64,000 nucleotides of DNA from Aphelocoma coerulescens (taxonomy: Eukaryota > Chordata > Aves > Passeriformes > Corvidae). The translations under genes were made by a program, and so were the position numbers. Positions 12,900 to 25,110 of this stretch are shown piece by piece. The stretch covers positions 28,352,001 through 28,416,000 of the forward strand of contig NC_091020.1 of the NCBI RefSeq assembly GCF_041296385.1, given 5' to 3'. The notes under the pieces were generated by a model. It was not told the DNA's origin. It saw only the letters and a program-made list of their open reading frames with translations, and did no database searches. The stretch's first letter is position 1; every line of letters starts with the position of its first letter.

Positions 12900-12953
12900 A
12901 GTTGGACCTGATGACCTTAATAATAATTTCTGACCTAAATGATTCTATGATAT
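12900..12953 (+). mobile_element. CR1 LINE 3' tail remnant
   Basis: The sequence reads 'gtagttggacctgatgacct', then a diverged linker, then 'aaatgattctatgat'. This is the usual order of the last 50 or so bases of an avian CR1: the 'ttggacttgatgatctt' block followed by the octamer-like tail. It is 5'-truncated, as nearly all CR1 copies are, and has no coding capacity. Confidence 0.85.
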
Positions 12954-15900
12954 CCACAGACACTTTTTGTCTGTCCTTTGTACACTGGTGTGTTGCATTC
13001 CAGGACATACACCTACACCTCATCAGCTGTCCTGTGGCTGTGATGTCAAAGTGAATCATTTACTTCAGTGGCCATCCTTTGATACTTAGGCAAAAGATGG
13101 GGCATCATTGCATTTAAATAGAAGAAATACACTTAATTGTATATATGTAAATACACAAACACACACACAGTTTCTGCTCTGAAACCCAGCCTTGTGAAGC
13201 TTGAACTCCAAGTCAACAAATTTCATATGTAGTGAGGGCCTTGAGCCAGGCAGCTGGAAGCACAAGACAAAGAAAGTGATATGCAAGCTATGCTGTAATC
13301 CTTGATTTTGTTTGTTTCTGGTACACGTTTATGTATTTCTGTACATACTTCACCTGTTGGTTTGTTGTTTTTTTTTTTTTGTTTGGCCTTCTGCAGAGAC
13401 TTTACCACAGCTATAAGCTGTGAGAACATGGAAACTTCATTCACTCGAAAAGCAGTGTATTGAAGTCAGTGTAAGTGGCTGTAGATGCCTTGCCTTTGGT
13501 TTGTCATTTCTTTTAGGCTCCAGGACACATTCAAAGTCAGTTCCTTGTCAGAAGATGTAGAGAACAAAGTGGGAATTAAAGTCTTCATGGAGTGTGTCTT
13601 CTTTCACATGGAAATCTCATTAAAATCAACATGACTATGACCATTTTCTGCATCAGGGTCAGCCTTTCATTTCAATGCTGAAAATTTTAAGAACTGTGTT
13701 TTTCAAGTGAATATAGCATCAGCACAGGACACATTTTGTTAGTCTTTCATGGACTAATCAAAATACCATTGAAAGTAAAAACTTAATCCAAAAATCAGGG
13801 AAGATTTTCTGAGGTTAAATTCACAAGGAAAGAGAATATACTCCTTCTGGAAACTGGGGATACTCTGCAGAGTGAATCACTATTTTGCATCTCTTGGGCT
13901 TTTTAATGGAAGTCGTATAACTGTTCTACCACATATTTTGCATCTTTGAATTTAGACTGATTTTGGATAGCTTCTGAGAGCCATGTTTCCCCGGAGGGGA
14001 ATAATCAGCAGTCTGTTGTATATGGCACGAGTTGTATTGTAAGGAACTTAATAATGGCTCTGGAGGCTGTGACTCTCACTTGAGACAAAACTTGTCTGAG
14101 CCTATACTTGAGAAAAGCCTTTTGGAAAGAGCAGAACCAAACTGATCTTGTGATTCCTGAAGTCTGAAGTAGGCCAGGTCCTGCATACCAGTAAGAATGG
14201 TTTTTCCAGGTCTGTTCATGCAACTGGGATAGGGATGAAGATTGTTGATAACCCTTCTATGTGACTTCTGTTCTGAACACTTCATCTGGTTCCTGATGAG
14301 GATAAGCACTTCACTAAAAAGGTTTGTAGTTTTTCAGGTTTTGCATGAATTTTTTCCTGCAGAAATTTTTTAGTGTGTTCAGACCTCTTCCTTCAGTTTA
14401 GACTCTCTCTAAAAATATTTTACAAGTTGGGGAAAAAAAAAATCCCTTTTGTATCATAACTATAGAATTCATAATAATCCAAACTAAAGCTTCAGCTAGA
14501 ATCACAGTTATATGTGGCACCAAACACAACATGAGGGATGAGTCAGTAGCACTGGCATAAGGTTTACAATTGTATTTAAGTTTTTAAGAGAAAAAAAGTG
14601 TTTTTGTTGCCACAGTAGGTGCAGGATATTGCCCAGGACTTCAGCTGCAAAACTCCTGTTTTGTCTTTTTCTATTTGTTCATAGAAGCTTGCCAAGTGCA
14701 TGGACCCTCATTAAATGCCTTGCTGTTGTAATAATGGCATGAGAACACCCAGCAAGTTTTTTGTGCCAGAGGAAACTTCTGTGAGAAAAAGAAGCAAGTA
14801 CATGATGCTGTGCTTTCAACAGACATCATTGAGAGCTGTGTTTGGGGACTGATGTGTCAGCTGCTTATCAATACAGCCATGGAGTTGAATACATCAAGGA
14901 AGCTTTAAGAAGAATGGGAGAAATAGAAAAAGAATGTAAGAATAATGGGACAAAATTATTTCCGGTGTTAAATGTGCTGAATCAAATGTAGTTGTATCCA
15001 GGAGAAGTTTGCACTGTTATGTTCCAGGCTTCTCGTTTGGGTTGATTACATGGCAACATGGAATTGATTTCTTGAGCTTAGGACAGTTGGCAAACTTGAC
15101 TAGACTTAAAATGAAACTCTTTGATTCTGTCTACAAAATTACAGCAGATTTGATAAAGTAAAGATGTATGCTTTGAAGTATTCCCTATCAACATAAGTGC
15201 TAAGAACACTTGAGCGAAGGAATTTTAACAGTTTTGAAAGCAGTAGGAAAAGAACATCAATGAGGATTGCAGCTAAGGGCATGCCCACAAGGCACTATAC
15301 TAACTGCATCTATCCTGCAGGCATTAAGCAATTGCTGAAGATTCCAGACTTTTTAAAGTTCATAGTTCATCTCATAAAAACTTTGCTTGCAACTTATGAT
15401 AGGTTTTTGGTGTTTGGGCTTGTCTTTCAGCAGACAACTCCAAGAGGAGGCCTTACCAAGTAGATTTGCGTAAGGACATGAAGAAACTTTCTCTTTTTTG
15501 TGTGTCACATGATGATTGCAAGGTGTGAAGTGTGATTGTGTCCTGTTGTACCCTGTTTTAAGAGCATGGAAGCTATAATTCTTCCAGGCACTTCAACACC
15601 AGAAAAGCACGAGTCCAAATGCTTTGTGGATTCAAGCCCACATCACAGAAGAGAAGGGCTGTCCTTCACATAGCAAATTTCTCACGAGTGCTGGATCTGA
15701 GCTGCCCATATTGCTGCAAGATGTTTTTTCCTTCAGCAGGAAGAAATATGAAGGACAGCTAATAATCCAGTGGCAGTTCTGAGTTATCTGCTTTGCAGTT
15801 CTGATTCTGCTGGCCCATCAGCATCAATACTCTTACTGCTGTGGATAGTGCTTGTGTTGGACAACTCTCTGTGCCTTGCGAATTTAGCAGTAGCAAGGAT

Positions 15901-16812
15901 GAACACAAGGAATAAAGAACAGAAAGATCTGGACAGAAACAAGATGAAAACAAAAGTTGGTTTTAAACAGCGAATAACAGCTGAGTTGCTGGCGCTTGGA
16001 AATGTGTTATTGAGCAACTTGGATATTTAATTTAGGCAGAAGAGGAGATGTAAGTAAAAAGATTTTACTTTTTAATGAAGATTTCATACTGGTGAGACTT
16101 GATAGATTTCAGTGCAACCACAGCAAAGTAGTGATAGCCACAGTTATGACAATTAGGGTTCTTAAAACATGGTCATGTTACTGTGGCTTAATGAACCACT
16201 CTATGTCAGCTGAGCTGTGGGAAGTGGCCCATGTATGCCCTTAGCCCAGACACGAGGTAGTCACTTAGTCAGTGTAAACCTCTTCCAGAAAGTTATAAGC
16301 CAACACCACACAGCAGTAGACAAGTAACACATACAGTTGCTGGTGTTCAGCTGCTGAGTAGACTGCAGTAATCAAAAATATCTGACTTCTGAGAGAAAAA
16401 ATGGGAGAAACATGTATGTTTTGGTTTAGATCACCTAGCATGCTTCCCCAAGACATGTGGTTCCCAAATTCCTTTCACAGTTGTACTTCCCCAAATTTGG
16501 TGAAGGCATTATTTCCACAACGGAGTTGTGAGAAAAAAGAATTAAAAGTGATTGTGAGAGAGCAGCTGAAATGGATTCAAGCTTAGCAAGGTGTGAACAA
16601 CTGTTTTCACCATGAGCCTGACCCAAAGGCAATGGACTCACCAAGGCAGTTTTCTGTTGACTTCAAGAAGTTTGATGTCAAACCCAGCTTCTACAGTTTA
16701 GTTAAGAAAATGTAAGCCAGGAAAACATTATTTGTTCTGATGTACATTTTTTCTGGATGTCATGACAGTAGCTGCCTTATAAATGCCCACCACAATAATT
16801 AATAATGGAAGC
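12954..16812. other. Non-coding, few weak repeat hints
   Basis: Mostly featureless. A 13-base T run lies at 13,368-13,380. The segment 13,611-13,666 ('ctcattaaaatcaacatgac' and then 'gcatcagggtcagcc') faintly resembles an old sauropsid palindromic repeat, but too weakly to annotate separately. No exon is recognised. Confidence 0.45.
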
Positions 16813-17098
16813 ACACAAGGGGTAATGTCTTTAAACTGAAAGAGGGTAGACTTAGATTAGATATTAGGAAGATATTCTTCCCTGTGAGGGTGGTGAGGCC
16901 CTGGCACAGGTTGCCCAGAGAACTTCTGGTTGTTCCATCCTGAAAGTGTTCAAGGACAGGTTGGACAGGACTTTGAGCAACTTGGTCTAGTAGGAGGTGT
17001 AGGTCTAATAGAATGTGTACCTGCCCACAGCAGGGGAACTGAAACATAAGATGAACTTAAAAGTCCCTTCCAACCCAAATTATTCTATGGTTCTGTGA
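16813..17098 (+). mobile_element. CR1 LINE 3' fragment
   Basis: About 285 bases of typical avian CR1 3' region in sense orientation. The blocks 'gacttagattagatattagg', 'tcttccctgtgagggtggtg', 'ggcacaggttgcccagagaa', 'gtgttcaaggacaggttgga' and 'cccttccaacccaaattatt' are followed by the 'ctatggttctgtgaaatt' tail. It is 5'-truncated and past the reverse-transcriptase frame, so it is non-coding. It shares the 'aatgtgtacctgcccay' block with the copy at 32.8 kb, suggesting the same subfamily. Confidence 0.95.
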
Positions 17099-17826
17099 AA
17101 TTAATACTTTTTTTTACCTTCATGCTTTTCCTACCTGAAATTTTACCTTGCTCAATACTGAAGTTTTACTACTGATTAAGTATCACTTTATTCATTCACT
17201 GAAAGCTAATAAAAATTGGCTGATTAGACAACCCCAGGCAGCACATCTTAAATAGTCATTAAACAATCATTACAGATAGAAACAGCTACAACTGGCTTCT
17301 GTTGAAATGCTGCTGATTATTATATAATCCTTTTTCAAGCCAAAATGAATGCATAATCAAAGCACAAAGCAAACAGTTTGAAAGTTCTGAGCTGGCTGTG
17401 CAAAGCTATAATGTATCAACAAACCTCCAAATTAATGCCCAATTCAGTAGATGAGCATTGATGTACAGCAGAAGAAGTAATTGAGGAAAAGGTATGGAAC
17501 CATTAGCATCGGTGGAGTAACTGTCTTCTGAAATAACTTCATTTAGAGCCCTACAGCAAACCCTTGCAGCTCTGACCCAAAGACACGTGTCTGGTGTCAA
17601 GGAGTAAAGGTGAGTACATGGTTCTGGTCTTTCTTATTGTTATTACTGATACTGTAACTTACAAAGAGCCTCATTAACCTTTGTAGCTGAAGACACACAA
17701 ACATTGAGATAAATCCAGTACAGGGCCAAAACACTGTGAATTGATCCTTACCCAATAACATTCCTGCTTTTAGCATACTCCTTAATGAAATTTAATAAGG
17801 AAACCCTCAGATAAACAAGGATACCT
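17099..17826. other. Non-coding, nothing recognised
   Basis: AT-rich DNA. A good GTGAGT donor-like site follows 'aaag' near 17,609, but the candidate acceptors upstream are weak, so no exon is called. Confidence 0.45.
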
Positions 17827-17932
17827 TCTGATCCTTATTATACTGGTATAAATTTGGAGCAACTTCAATAAAAGCTAGTGGAATTGTTCTGCTTTTACTA
17901 ACAGTGCAAATGAGCACAGAATGAAAACCAGA
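17827..17932. repeat. Ancient MITE-like palindromic repeat
   Basis: The left half reads 'ttctgatccttattatactg' then 'gtataaatttggagcaact'. The right half reads 'cttttactaacagtgcaaat' then 'gagcacagaat'. The halves are degenerate inverted copies of each other: a gatc/ttaca-ctgg-gtaaat pattern mirrored as tttac-a-gtg-gag-cagaat. This matches a short palindromic family I recall as widespread in turtles, crocodilians and birds. It is non-coding and probably a non-autonomous DNA transposon relic. The family name is not given because I cannot confirm it. Confidence 0.6.
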
Positions 17933-19756
17933 GACTTTGGGAAGCCTTAAGCCAATAATTCAGCTTTCTGAATTGTGAAGATCACTTATTAAGGTTATAG
18001 TACAAAAAGGTCTGTCTTCCTCCTTCTCTGTAATAACATTTTTCTTAATAGCCCTTGCTTAATCTTTACATATTCTGCATTAAATAAATGGTCAGGATGT
18101 TTAAGTTTCCCCCCTGTAGCACCTGCAAGTTACAGGCCAGACCCATTTGTTTGATTGAGGCCAGCAAGAGTCATTACCACATAGGGCAGCTGATCTTCCC
18201 CCGCCTAAACACCTGCAAATTCAGGTCATGGGGGAGTTTGAACCTATTAAGATTCTTATAATTGAGACAAGGGCAAAATAGTTTGTAAAATGGTACATGA
18301 ACAGAAAGATGAGAGAGTGGGAGAGAGAAGGAGAAAGACACTCTGGTTGGATGACAGGAAATCATATAACAATATTTGCAAGTGAGCTTTGGGAGCATGG
18401 TCTTTGTAATGGGGTTAGCTAATCCAGATAGTAATAAGGATAGGAAAGTCAGCAATCATAATCACATTTAATGGATTCCAGATGGAGAAATATAATTGTT
18501 CTCATTATCATTGTGAAAACTCCAAGGAAATACAATCCCAAGATACTTTACCTTGACAGGCAACCAGGAACAATATCCACATCAAGTCATGGGTTTTGTA
18601 GGTAGAATTGTCAGTTATTTCCTTTTTGTAGCATTCCCTTCTAATGTAATGGTTTGATTAACCTAAGACATTCTGATGTGAGTATAAAAGCAATGTTAAT
18701 GAAATGCCTGCTTAATTGACTGTGCATCTCTATACCATATGATGTGGTGGCTTACTAAATACGTTGTGGAATTAAAAAGAAAACCCAAAAGCCTTGTATA
18801 TCATGAGACTTTTCCTTTGTAATGTGGTTAAAATGAAATATGACTGTAAGCACAGGCCTTTTTGGGTGCAGCTGTTCTTTTTGTTTGGGTTGATAATTGG
18901 AACCAGTCCCATGGGCCTATTTGATGTTATCTCTTGTTTAAAACTAAACTGTCAAAGCTTATCCCCCCTGTGTACTCAACAGGGAGTAGTTCTGGGGAAA
19001 CTTTCTTCTTAAGTATTTTTAACCCCTCCTCCCTGCACGCATTCTCTAAACTGAACCAGGGCAGTCATGAAATGATGTCTTCACAGGAACACTTGTACAG
19101 CAAAATATTTCTTTGTGGAAAATTGAGCCTTTTCATGTTATATGTCTTTGTAACAGAGGCCTAAAAGAAAAGATCCCACAGCAGAAGTCAGATGATCAGG
19201 ATGTGATCTCTCAGCTTTATAACAACTCATCTCTGTACAAAGGGAGTCCTGCGCAGTGTCCCCATGGCATGAGAGGAGCTCAGGGTGTGGGGCAGAGAAG
19301 CAGATGTCTCCCACAATATGAACCAACATTTGCTCCAGGAGCACCACAACTGTGTTTCACAAAGTCACAAGTGTGCCTTTGACGTGCCTGATTCCAAGCT
19401 AACGCATTCAGGTGGCAGCACACTGTGGAGACTTTCCAGCTGGGCTGGTGGTACCTTGGGATTTTCTGTAAGGGTTATTGTAATCTTTAGATGTAACCTC
19501 AGAACGATTAGATTTGCCCAAATTCAGGAAAAGTTGGACCCTGTGTTTTGATTGGTTTCTTGAGGTGGCAGGTAGCAAGGGAGCACACCTGCTGCAGTCC
19601 AGTGAGGAGGCATTTTGGGTTTGCTTCACACCTTTCATTTTCCTTTGCAGTTACTGGAAGTTTTTGGAGTTATAGTATTGAGACAAGTCAATGGTGTGAT
19701 CTCAAATTAACAGCACTAAAAAAGGCAATATTCTTTTGGCCCTCAGATCATTTCTT
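17933..19756. other. Non-coding, nothing recognised
   Basis: No repeat family or exon recognised. Confidence 0.5.
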
Positions 19757-19882
19757 AGTTGGCTCCATTTCAGACATAATTTTGTCAAAACCCATCAGGC
19801 CTTCTGCTAGATATTTCTGTGTGTGCTGACAATTTTGTCAGGCCTTTACACACATAATATTATGGTACCTATGGAGCCAACT
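19757..19882. repeat. 126-bp unit bounded by perfect 12-bp inverted repeats
   Basis: AGTTGGCTCCAT at 19,757-19,768 is the exact reverse complement of ATGGAGCCAACT at 19,871-19,882, with 102 bp between. The interior carries two near copies of 'attttgtcaggcctt' (19,779 and 19,833 areas), so there is internal direct repetition too. The layout suits a small MITE or a decayed palindromic insertion, but I see no clear target-site duplication next to the arms. I do not recognise the family. Confidence 0.45.
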
Positions 19883-21378
19883 TTAATGGAGTAGGAGGAA
19901 GGAGAGATAAGAGTCACTGATAGATGTCACTGTCATCTCCACTATCTTGGGCAAATGAAAGAGGGACAAAAGCTGCAGGCTTGATCGTTGCATCGTGTCC
20001 TGTGTCATGCACTGCTCCTCTTGAATGGCTCATGTGCAGGACAAGAGAACCTTTCACAAACCCCATAGAGCATTTATGCACACTATTCACAGTCACACTG
20101 CTTTTCAAAAAGTACACCCAGGCAATACACTGGTTTCTCCTGCTGCTGGCATATGCACACCTTGGAGGTGTTGCAGCGGCCTGCAGGGGTTGGAAGCTGT
20201 GTGCTGGTAGCGTGTTCAACTCTATCACACAGCATTTCTGATAAAGGACAAACATCCAGTGCAGCCTGGGATCTACTCTCTTGGCCTTTGTTGCATTAGA
20301 TCTTGCCTTTGTCTTAGCACTCATTATCACTGTTTTCTTCTAGTCTTCAAGACCAAATACAGCAGTGTATCCTCAATTTCCCCAAATCCATTTTTTTCTC
20401 CCCTATAGACTCATGGCAGGACACCTGGAAGAGCCCTTCTGAGTAAAATCAGAAGTAAAAGCTGCTGATAGCTGTGAAAACAGCAAATGAACTTCTTATC
20501 TTGTGCAGCACTCAACATGTCTTGAGACGCTTTTGACAAGCAACTGCTTTGCAGTCCCCTTTAAAGAGCAACTGAGTGGAATGTCTAAGCACAGGCTGTA
20601 TGTTGCAGGTTGATTTTGTGCCCCAAAAGAGCAAAGATGCTTGTAATGCCCATTCATAGAAGAGCAATGCTCAAGCTGTAGGTCCCTCTCACCATCACAA
20701 ACCAGTCTCTGTAGACCTGTCATGTATGTGAGATGGGGAATGATTCTTAGGTCCCTTGGGGGATGCCAGGACTTAGTACATTGTAGACAAATATAAGTTT
20801 CTATTTAAAACCAGTACTACTGGGACTAGATGTAAGAGGGGCTGGAAAAAGCCATTTCTAAAAATACAGGAAATAGCTATATGGTTACAGAAGTGAATTT
20901 CCAGCTGTGGGTAATCATATAACTCACATATTAACAATGAGAATCCACTGTGTAAGGGGGAAAAACAACAATCCACATAAGCTTGAAAGACAATAGGCCA
21001 ATTCCTGATCAGGCTGTGGAAAAAGAAGGAGCAGAGAGAATACATGGAGGGCAGGAAAAGTAGGGAGTCGGTGCTTTCTTATGGAACAGCCCATGGAGAA
21101 GGAATTCTAGAAACTTCAACAAGAGCAAAAGAAAACATTAATTTACATTTAGGAGGTACTGCTTGCAAAATTGAGGTTAAGAGTATGGACCTGAAACAAT
21201 GGCAGGAGGTCACTTTGCTGGAGTGCCCCATCTGTTCATAGATTCATCTCTGGAAGCAGCAGCCCCAGAAATAAGTCCAATACAATCTATAGAACACTTG
21301 GCATACAAGGCTCTCAGAGCAGCTTTGAACAATATCTAATACTGGACTGCCTCACTGTTGACAGAGGACTGATTAGGC
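19883..21378. other. Non-coding, overlapping chance open frames
   Basis: 19,914-20,330 is open on both strands (138 codons minus, 105 codons plus). Neither product has a motif I know. No flanking splice pattern or promoter supports them. Confidence 0.45.
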
Positions 21379-21430
21379 CTCATGTTACAGGTGGGAAAAC
21401 GGAGACATTCACTTTGTCAGTTATTGGAAG
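21379..21430 (+). repeat. Possible MIR/CORE-SINE-like fragment
   Basis: The phrase 'tgttacaggtgggaaaacgg' followed by 'agacattcactttgtcag' resembles the 'ttttacagatggggaaactg' block with trailing 'gaggcacagagaggttaagt' of the old MIR/CORE-SINE family. The match is short and divergent, so this is tentative. Confidence 0.3.
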
Positions 21431-22365
21431 AGTAGAAACAGAGCTCATCAATCTTAGCTTAATTTTTATCAATTTCAATTAGTCATCCGAACTTCCATTT
21501 CCTGTCAAAGACCCTATCTTACAGGGTTTTCCTGGTGTGTTCTGGAAAAGTTCATCTTGTCTTTTTTGGTTTTTTGTCCTCATCCTGTTGTTAAGAATCT
21601 GAGTCTTTCCTTCTTCTTCCTGTGGGCCTCTCCAGTGCCTATTTCTTTAAAATCCCTTCCTAGTAATTTTGGCTGTTATTCTAAGCAATAGTAGATGGTT
21701 TTGATCTGTGGAGCTATGTAAAAACTGTGTTCTCAACCTGTCTCTCTGTTTTTATTCTTCAGTGTTAGAGCTTCATTCTCATGGGTTTGACCAGAACAGT
21801 TGCTTTTGTGTAGTGGGACTAATTTTAACCAATCATCCAATTGTCAAGGGGTTTTTCCACTCATTTCAAGGCAGCTTCTTTATAGTATTCTCTTTGGTTC
21901 TCTTCTACTTTAAGCAGAGGTTTTGCAAGAACACTACAGAATAGCTGTTGCTGGAAGGCTTTTTCAGATCTAGCATGGTTTCCTCCCCAGAGGAGGGGGA
22001 CACATTGTCTTAATAGAATCACTGTGGTTCATTTTGGTGGTTGCAGGCTGCTCCTAGGTCCTCCTGCTGCAAATTAGGGTTTGCTTATGTCTCATGCTTC
22101 TCTACTCTTCCATGGCAAGCAGAATCCCTCACTCTACTAATCTGTAAGCTTGAATAAATCAGAAAGTTTTAGCCACTGACAAAGGATCTGATCCAAACTC
22201 ACAGGAAGTGAGTGGAAGCACCTTACAAGTTTATGACAATAATAGACCCCCCCAAAGAACAGGACTGACTGAACTGGACAGTTATGTCTGCAATTAGTGG
22301 CTCCTCCACTTCACTTCTCATGTCTCTGTTATTACAGTGCATAGCAAAATCTGTTGTCCATCCCT
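21431..22365. other. Non-coding; possible half of an old repeat at 22,181-22,222
   Basis: Nothing firm. 'ggatctgatccaaactcaca' followed by 'ggaagtgagtggaag' resembles one half of a palindromic sauropsid repeat (gatccaaagcccattgaagt type), at low confidence. Confidence 0.4.
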
Positions 22366-22755
22366 CTCCTCTCCTCTCCTCTCCTCTCCTCTCCTCTCCT
22401 CTCCTCTCCTCTCCTCTCCTCTCCTCTCCTCTCCTCTCCTCTCCTCTCCTCTCCTCTCCTCTCCTCTCCTCTCCTCTCCTCTCCTCTCCTCTCCTCTCCT
22501 CTCCTCTCCTCTCCTCTCCTCTCCTCTCCTCTCCTCTCCTCTCCTCTCCTCTCCTCTCCTCTCCTCTCCTCTCCTCTCCTCTCCTCTCCTCTCCTCTCCT
22601 CTCCTCTCCTCTCCTCTCCTCTCCTCTCCTCTCCTCTCCTCTCCTCTCCTCTCCTCTCCTCTCCTCTCCTCTCCTCTCCTCTCCTCTCCTCTCCTCTCCT
22701 CTCCTCTCCTCTCCTCTCCTCTCCTCTCCTCTCCTCTCCTCTCCTCTCCTCTCCT
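22366..22755. repeat. Perfect (CTCCT)78 pentamer array
   Basis: 390 bases contain 78 copies of CTCCT with no interruption that I can see; the opposite strand is (AGGAG)78. The unit is a homopurine/homopyrimidine mirror repeat, a sequence class known to adopt triplex (H-DNA) forms, and the purine strand is rich in GG steps. Because 5 is not a multiple of 3, every frame reads as a five-residue cycle without stops. That creates long open frames on both strands, which are not genes. The lack of interruptions implies recent expansion or assembly collapse/extension. Confidence 0.97.
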
Positions 22756-25019
22756 CATCTGAAAGTGGTATTTGTGCTCAGACAGGGTAAAATCCTTTAT
22801 GCTATGAAGCATCTCCAGAGATGTCCATCTGACTGCATCTTCTGTCCTGCTGGGGCTGCCTGCATATAGGAGTCATCATACTTACAGAATTACTTGATTC
22901 TCAGAAGAGTTAAAATATTGATATTGTGCAAAGTTAAAACAAAGCAAAATTATATGTTTTTATTTTTTTTTATTTTACCTGTAGGCAGTAGTACTATTCC
23001 AGCCTATTCTTCTTAAACACTACAGCAAGACCCTGAAATGTAATTGCAGTCTTCATGTAAAAAAAATCAGTGTGTTTTACAATTAAAGAAAGAAAATGAC
23101 AAACTAATTTTTCCTTCCATTGTTTCTGTAATATCTGTGTCTCCTTCTCCTTTTTCTCCTTCTCATGAAACAGCAACATCTGCTTTTTATGTCCGTCCAT
23201 TGCTTTTGGAGCTGCAGAAATGGATCAACCCCTATTTTCAGGGTTTTCAGTGCCATCCCAGAGACTGAAGGCACAGTCAGACCAAAAGCTGAGCTCGGAG
23301 GGTTGCAGGCTTTCAGGGACAAAAGAAGCACACCCAGGACCCAGTAGAAATCTGGAGAGTTGGCAGCACTGGCTGGCAGTGGGAATGTGTTCCTGTCTTC
23401 AAAGCCAGCAAACTGTGACACCTTGATGTGGAATTTAGCTTGTAAAACATAGTATCAGCATTCATTTCATAATGAAATTGTTTATTTCTTTTAGAGAGTA
23501 ACATTTAGAGACCTGGTCAGAGATGGTAGGTGACACACACTCCAAAAGAACAGAATTGAGAAGCAGGCTGTGTCAGTACAAGAGACACAGAACTGAGCAG
23601 CTCATTTGCCAGGTTTCTTTGGCTTTTCCAGCTCATTTTCCAGTTTTTACAAGTATTTCTTTCTCCTGGGTCGCTGTATGAAAGAGTTGCACAGAGCAGA
23701 GGGGAGCTGCCTGGAGGAGCACACAGCCAGCAGCCCATGGAAGTGCCAGGTCCCCTCCTTCAGATGCTACATGAGTGCATGTCTGTGTTCCCAAATCTGG
23801 GTACTATTTGCAGGAAGAAGCTACTGAATGAGGAAAGACACAGTGAGGTGGAAGTGGTGATGTTTAACTCAGCCCTGTGCTTTGGTAGCAGGGCTGGAGC
23901 TCTGTCTGGGCTTGGTTTCATCTAGAGCCCAGGGAAGGTGGAAGTGGCTGTGATGCAAACACCATTTGTTTCCACAGTCAGCAGCAGGGATTGGGGCTGT
24001 GTGGAGCCTGGCTATTGCATACAGCCTCATGTGCAGCTTCCTTACAATGCTGGTCAGAGATATTTTAATGCATTTTAATGTATTTATCCAGTGCATTAGA
24101 GGCATGTTTGTTGGCGCTGTTGAGGCATACTGATAAAATCAGTGCTTAGGGACTTTTAAAAAATGTGTTTTGACCCAACAGACCACAAATAGCCTCATGG
24201 CTGTGTTTAGAGAGGCAAATGAGTATTCAGGGATTCATAAATGTGCGTATTATATAGCTACCATGAATGCATGTGAGGCCTCTGGTCGCACCTCAGAATT
24301 CCAGAGTGGGGCACACCCAGTGCCACCCCTCGGTACAGCTGTCACTGCTGGCAGGGAGGTGTTGCAGCCTTGCTCAGGGTACCAGACACGTGCTGGCCCA
24401 GCGCCCTTCCCTGTGGCCATGTGTTGGGACAGCCATGCAGCAGAGCACACCCTGGGATGCCACCCCAAGCCATGGTGCACCTCTGCTGATGGCACGGGGG
24501 GAGCTGGAGGTTGAGTTTTCCAAGGGAATATGTTCCTTCCCATGAGAGGATCCACACACAGACGGTGTTGCCTCCATGCCCTCCAGACCTGGCTTTGAAC
24601 AAACTGAAGGCTGAGAGGGATATTAGTCTGAAGGTTTTTATTTTGTTTTTGTTTGGTTATTTTGTCTTTAATTTAGGTTAAATTATTACCCATGGAAAGC
24701 ACTCAGAAGCCTGTTCAAGAGCCATACTTCAGTTGCAGCTTGGCCTTTCTTTACTGTTTGCTGTTGTTCATCTTTACAGAGTAAACTGGAGGTTAAAGCA
24801 AATCAAATACAGTATCTGCCTGCACTGTTGTTTTTCTCTCTTTTTTTAAAAAAGATATTTATTCGTTTTTTCACTACTGTTTGCTGGAACTGACCAAGTG
24901 CAGGGAATAACTGTAAAGTTAAAATGAAACGGAAATCATCCAGGAAGCAAAAATGCTTGCAAAATCTGCTAAAACCAAATGAATACCTCTCAAAGGAGTC
25001 GAAAGCATGCAAGATAATG
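22756..25019. other. Non-coding, nothing recognised
   Basis: The segment 24,250-24,600 is somewhat GC-richer and open in several frames on both strands, which is a composition effect. No repeat family or exon recognised. Confidence 0.45.
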
Positions 25020-25110
25020 CAGGAAACATTAACATAAAATTATCTTAACCTTGTAGATAAGATTATCTGATGCGTGAAAATGGTCATCTTTTGTATTGAT
25101 TCCACCGTGC
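25020..25110. promoter_or_regulatory. Cluster of three GATA-type sites
   Basis: TTATCT at 25,040-25,045, AGATAA at 25,055-25,060 and TTATCT at 25,063-25,068 lie within 29 bp. The last two form a palindromic pair with a 2-bp spacer (AGATAAGATTATCT). The surrounding DNA has no repeats and keeps a few CpGs (gatgcgtg, ccaccgtgccatgcgg), as many conserved enhancers do. The regulatory role is inference. Confidence 0.35.

Noticed and set aside
17554..17612. Possible small exon ending at an aaag|GTGAGT donor
   Set aside because: The donor is good, but both candidate acceptors have poor pyrimidine tracts and the sequence between contains stops in several frames.
19914..20330. 138-codon minus and 105-codon plus overlapping frames
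   Set aside because: Frames open on both strands in the same place suggest composition; no motif recognised on either.
22284..22869. Overlapping 140-171 codon frames of SPLLS- or GEERR-type repeats on both strands
   Set aside because: Pure translation of the CTCCT pentamer array; no promoter, splice or family evidence.
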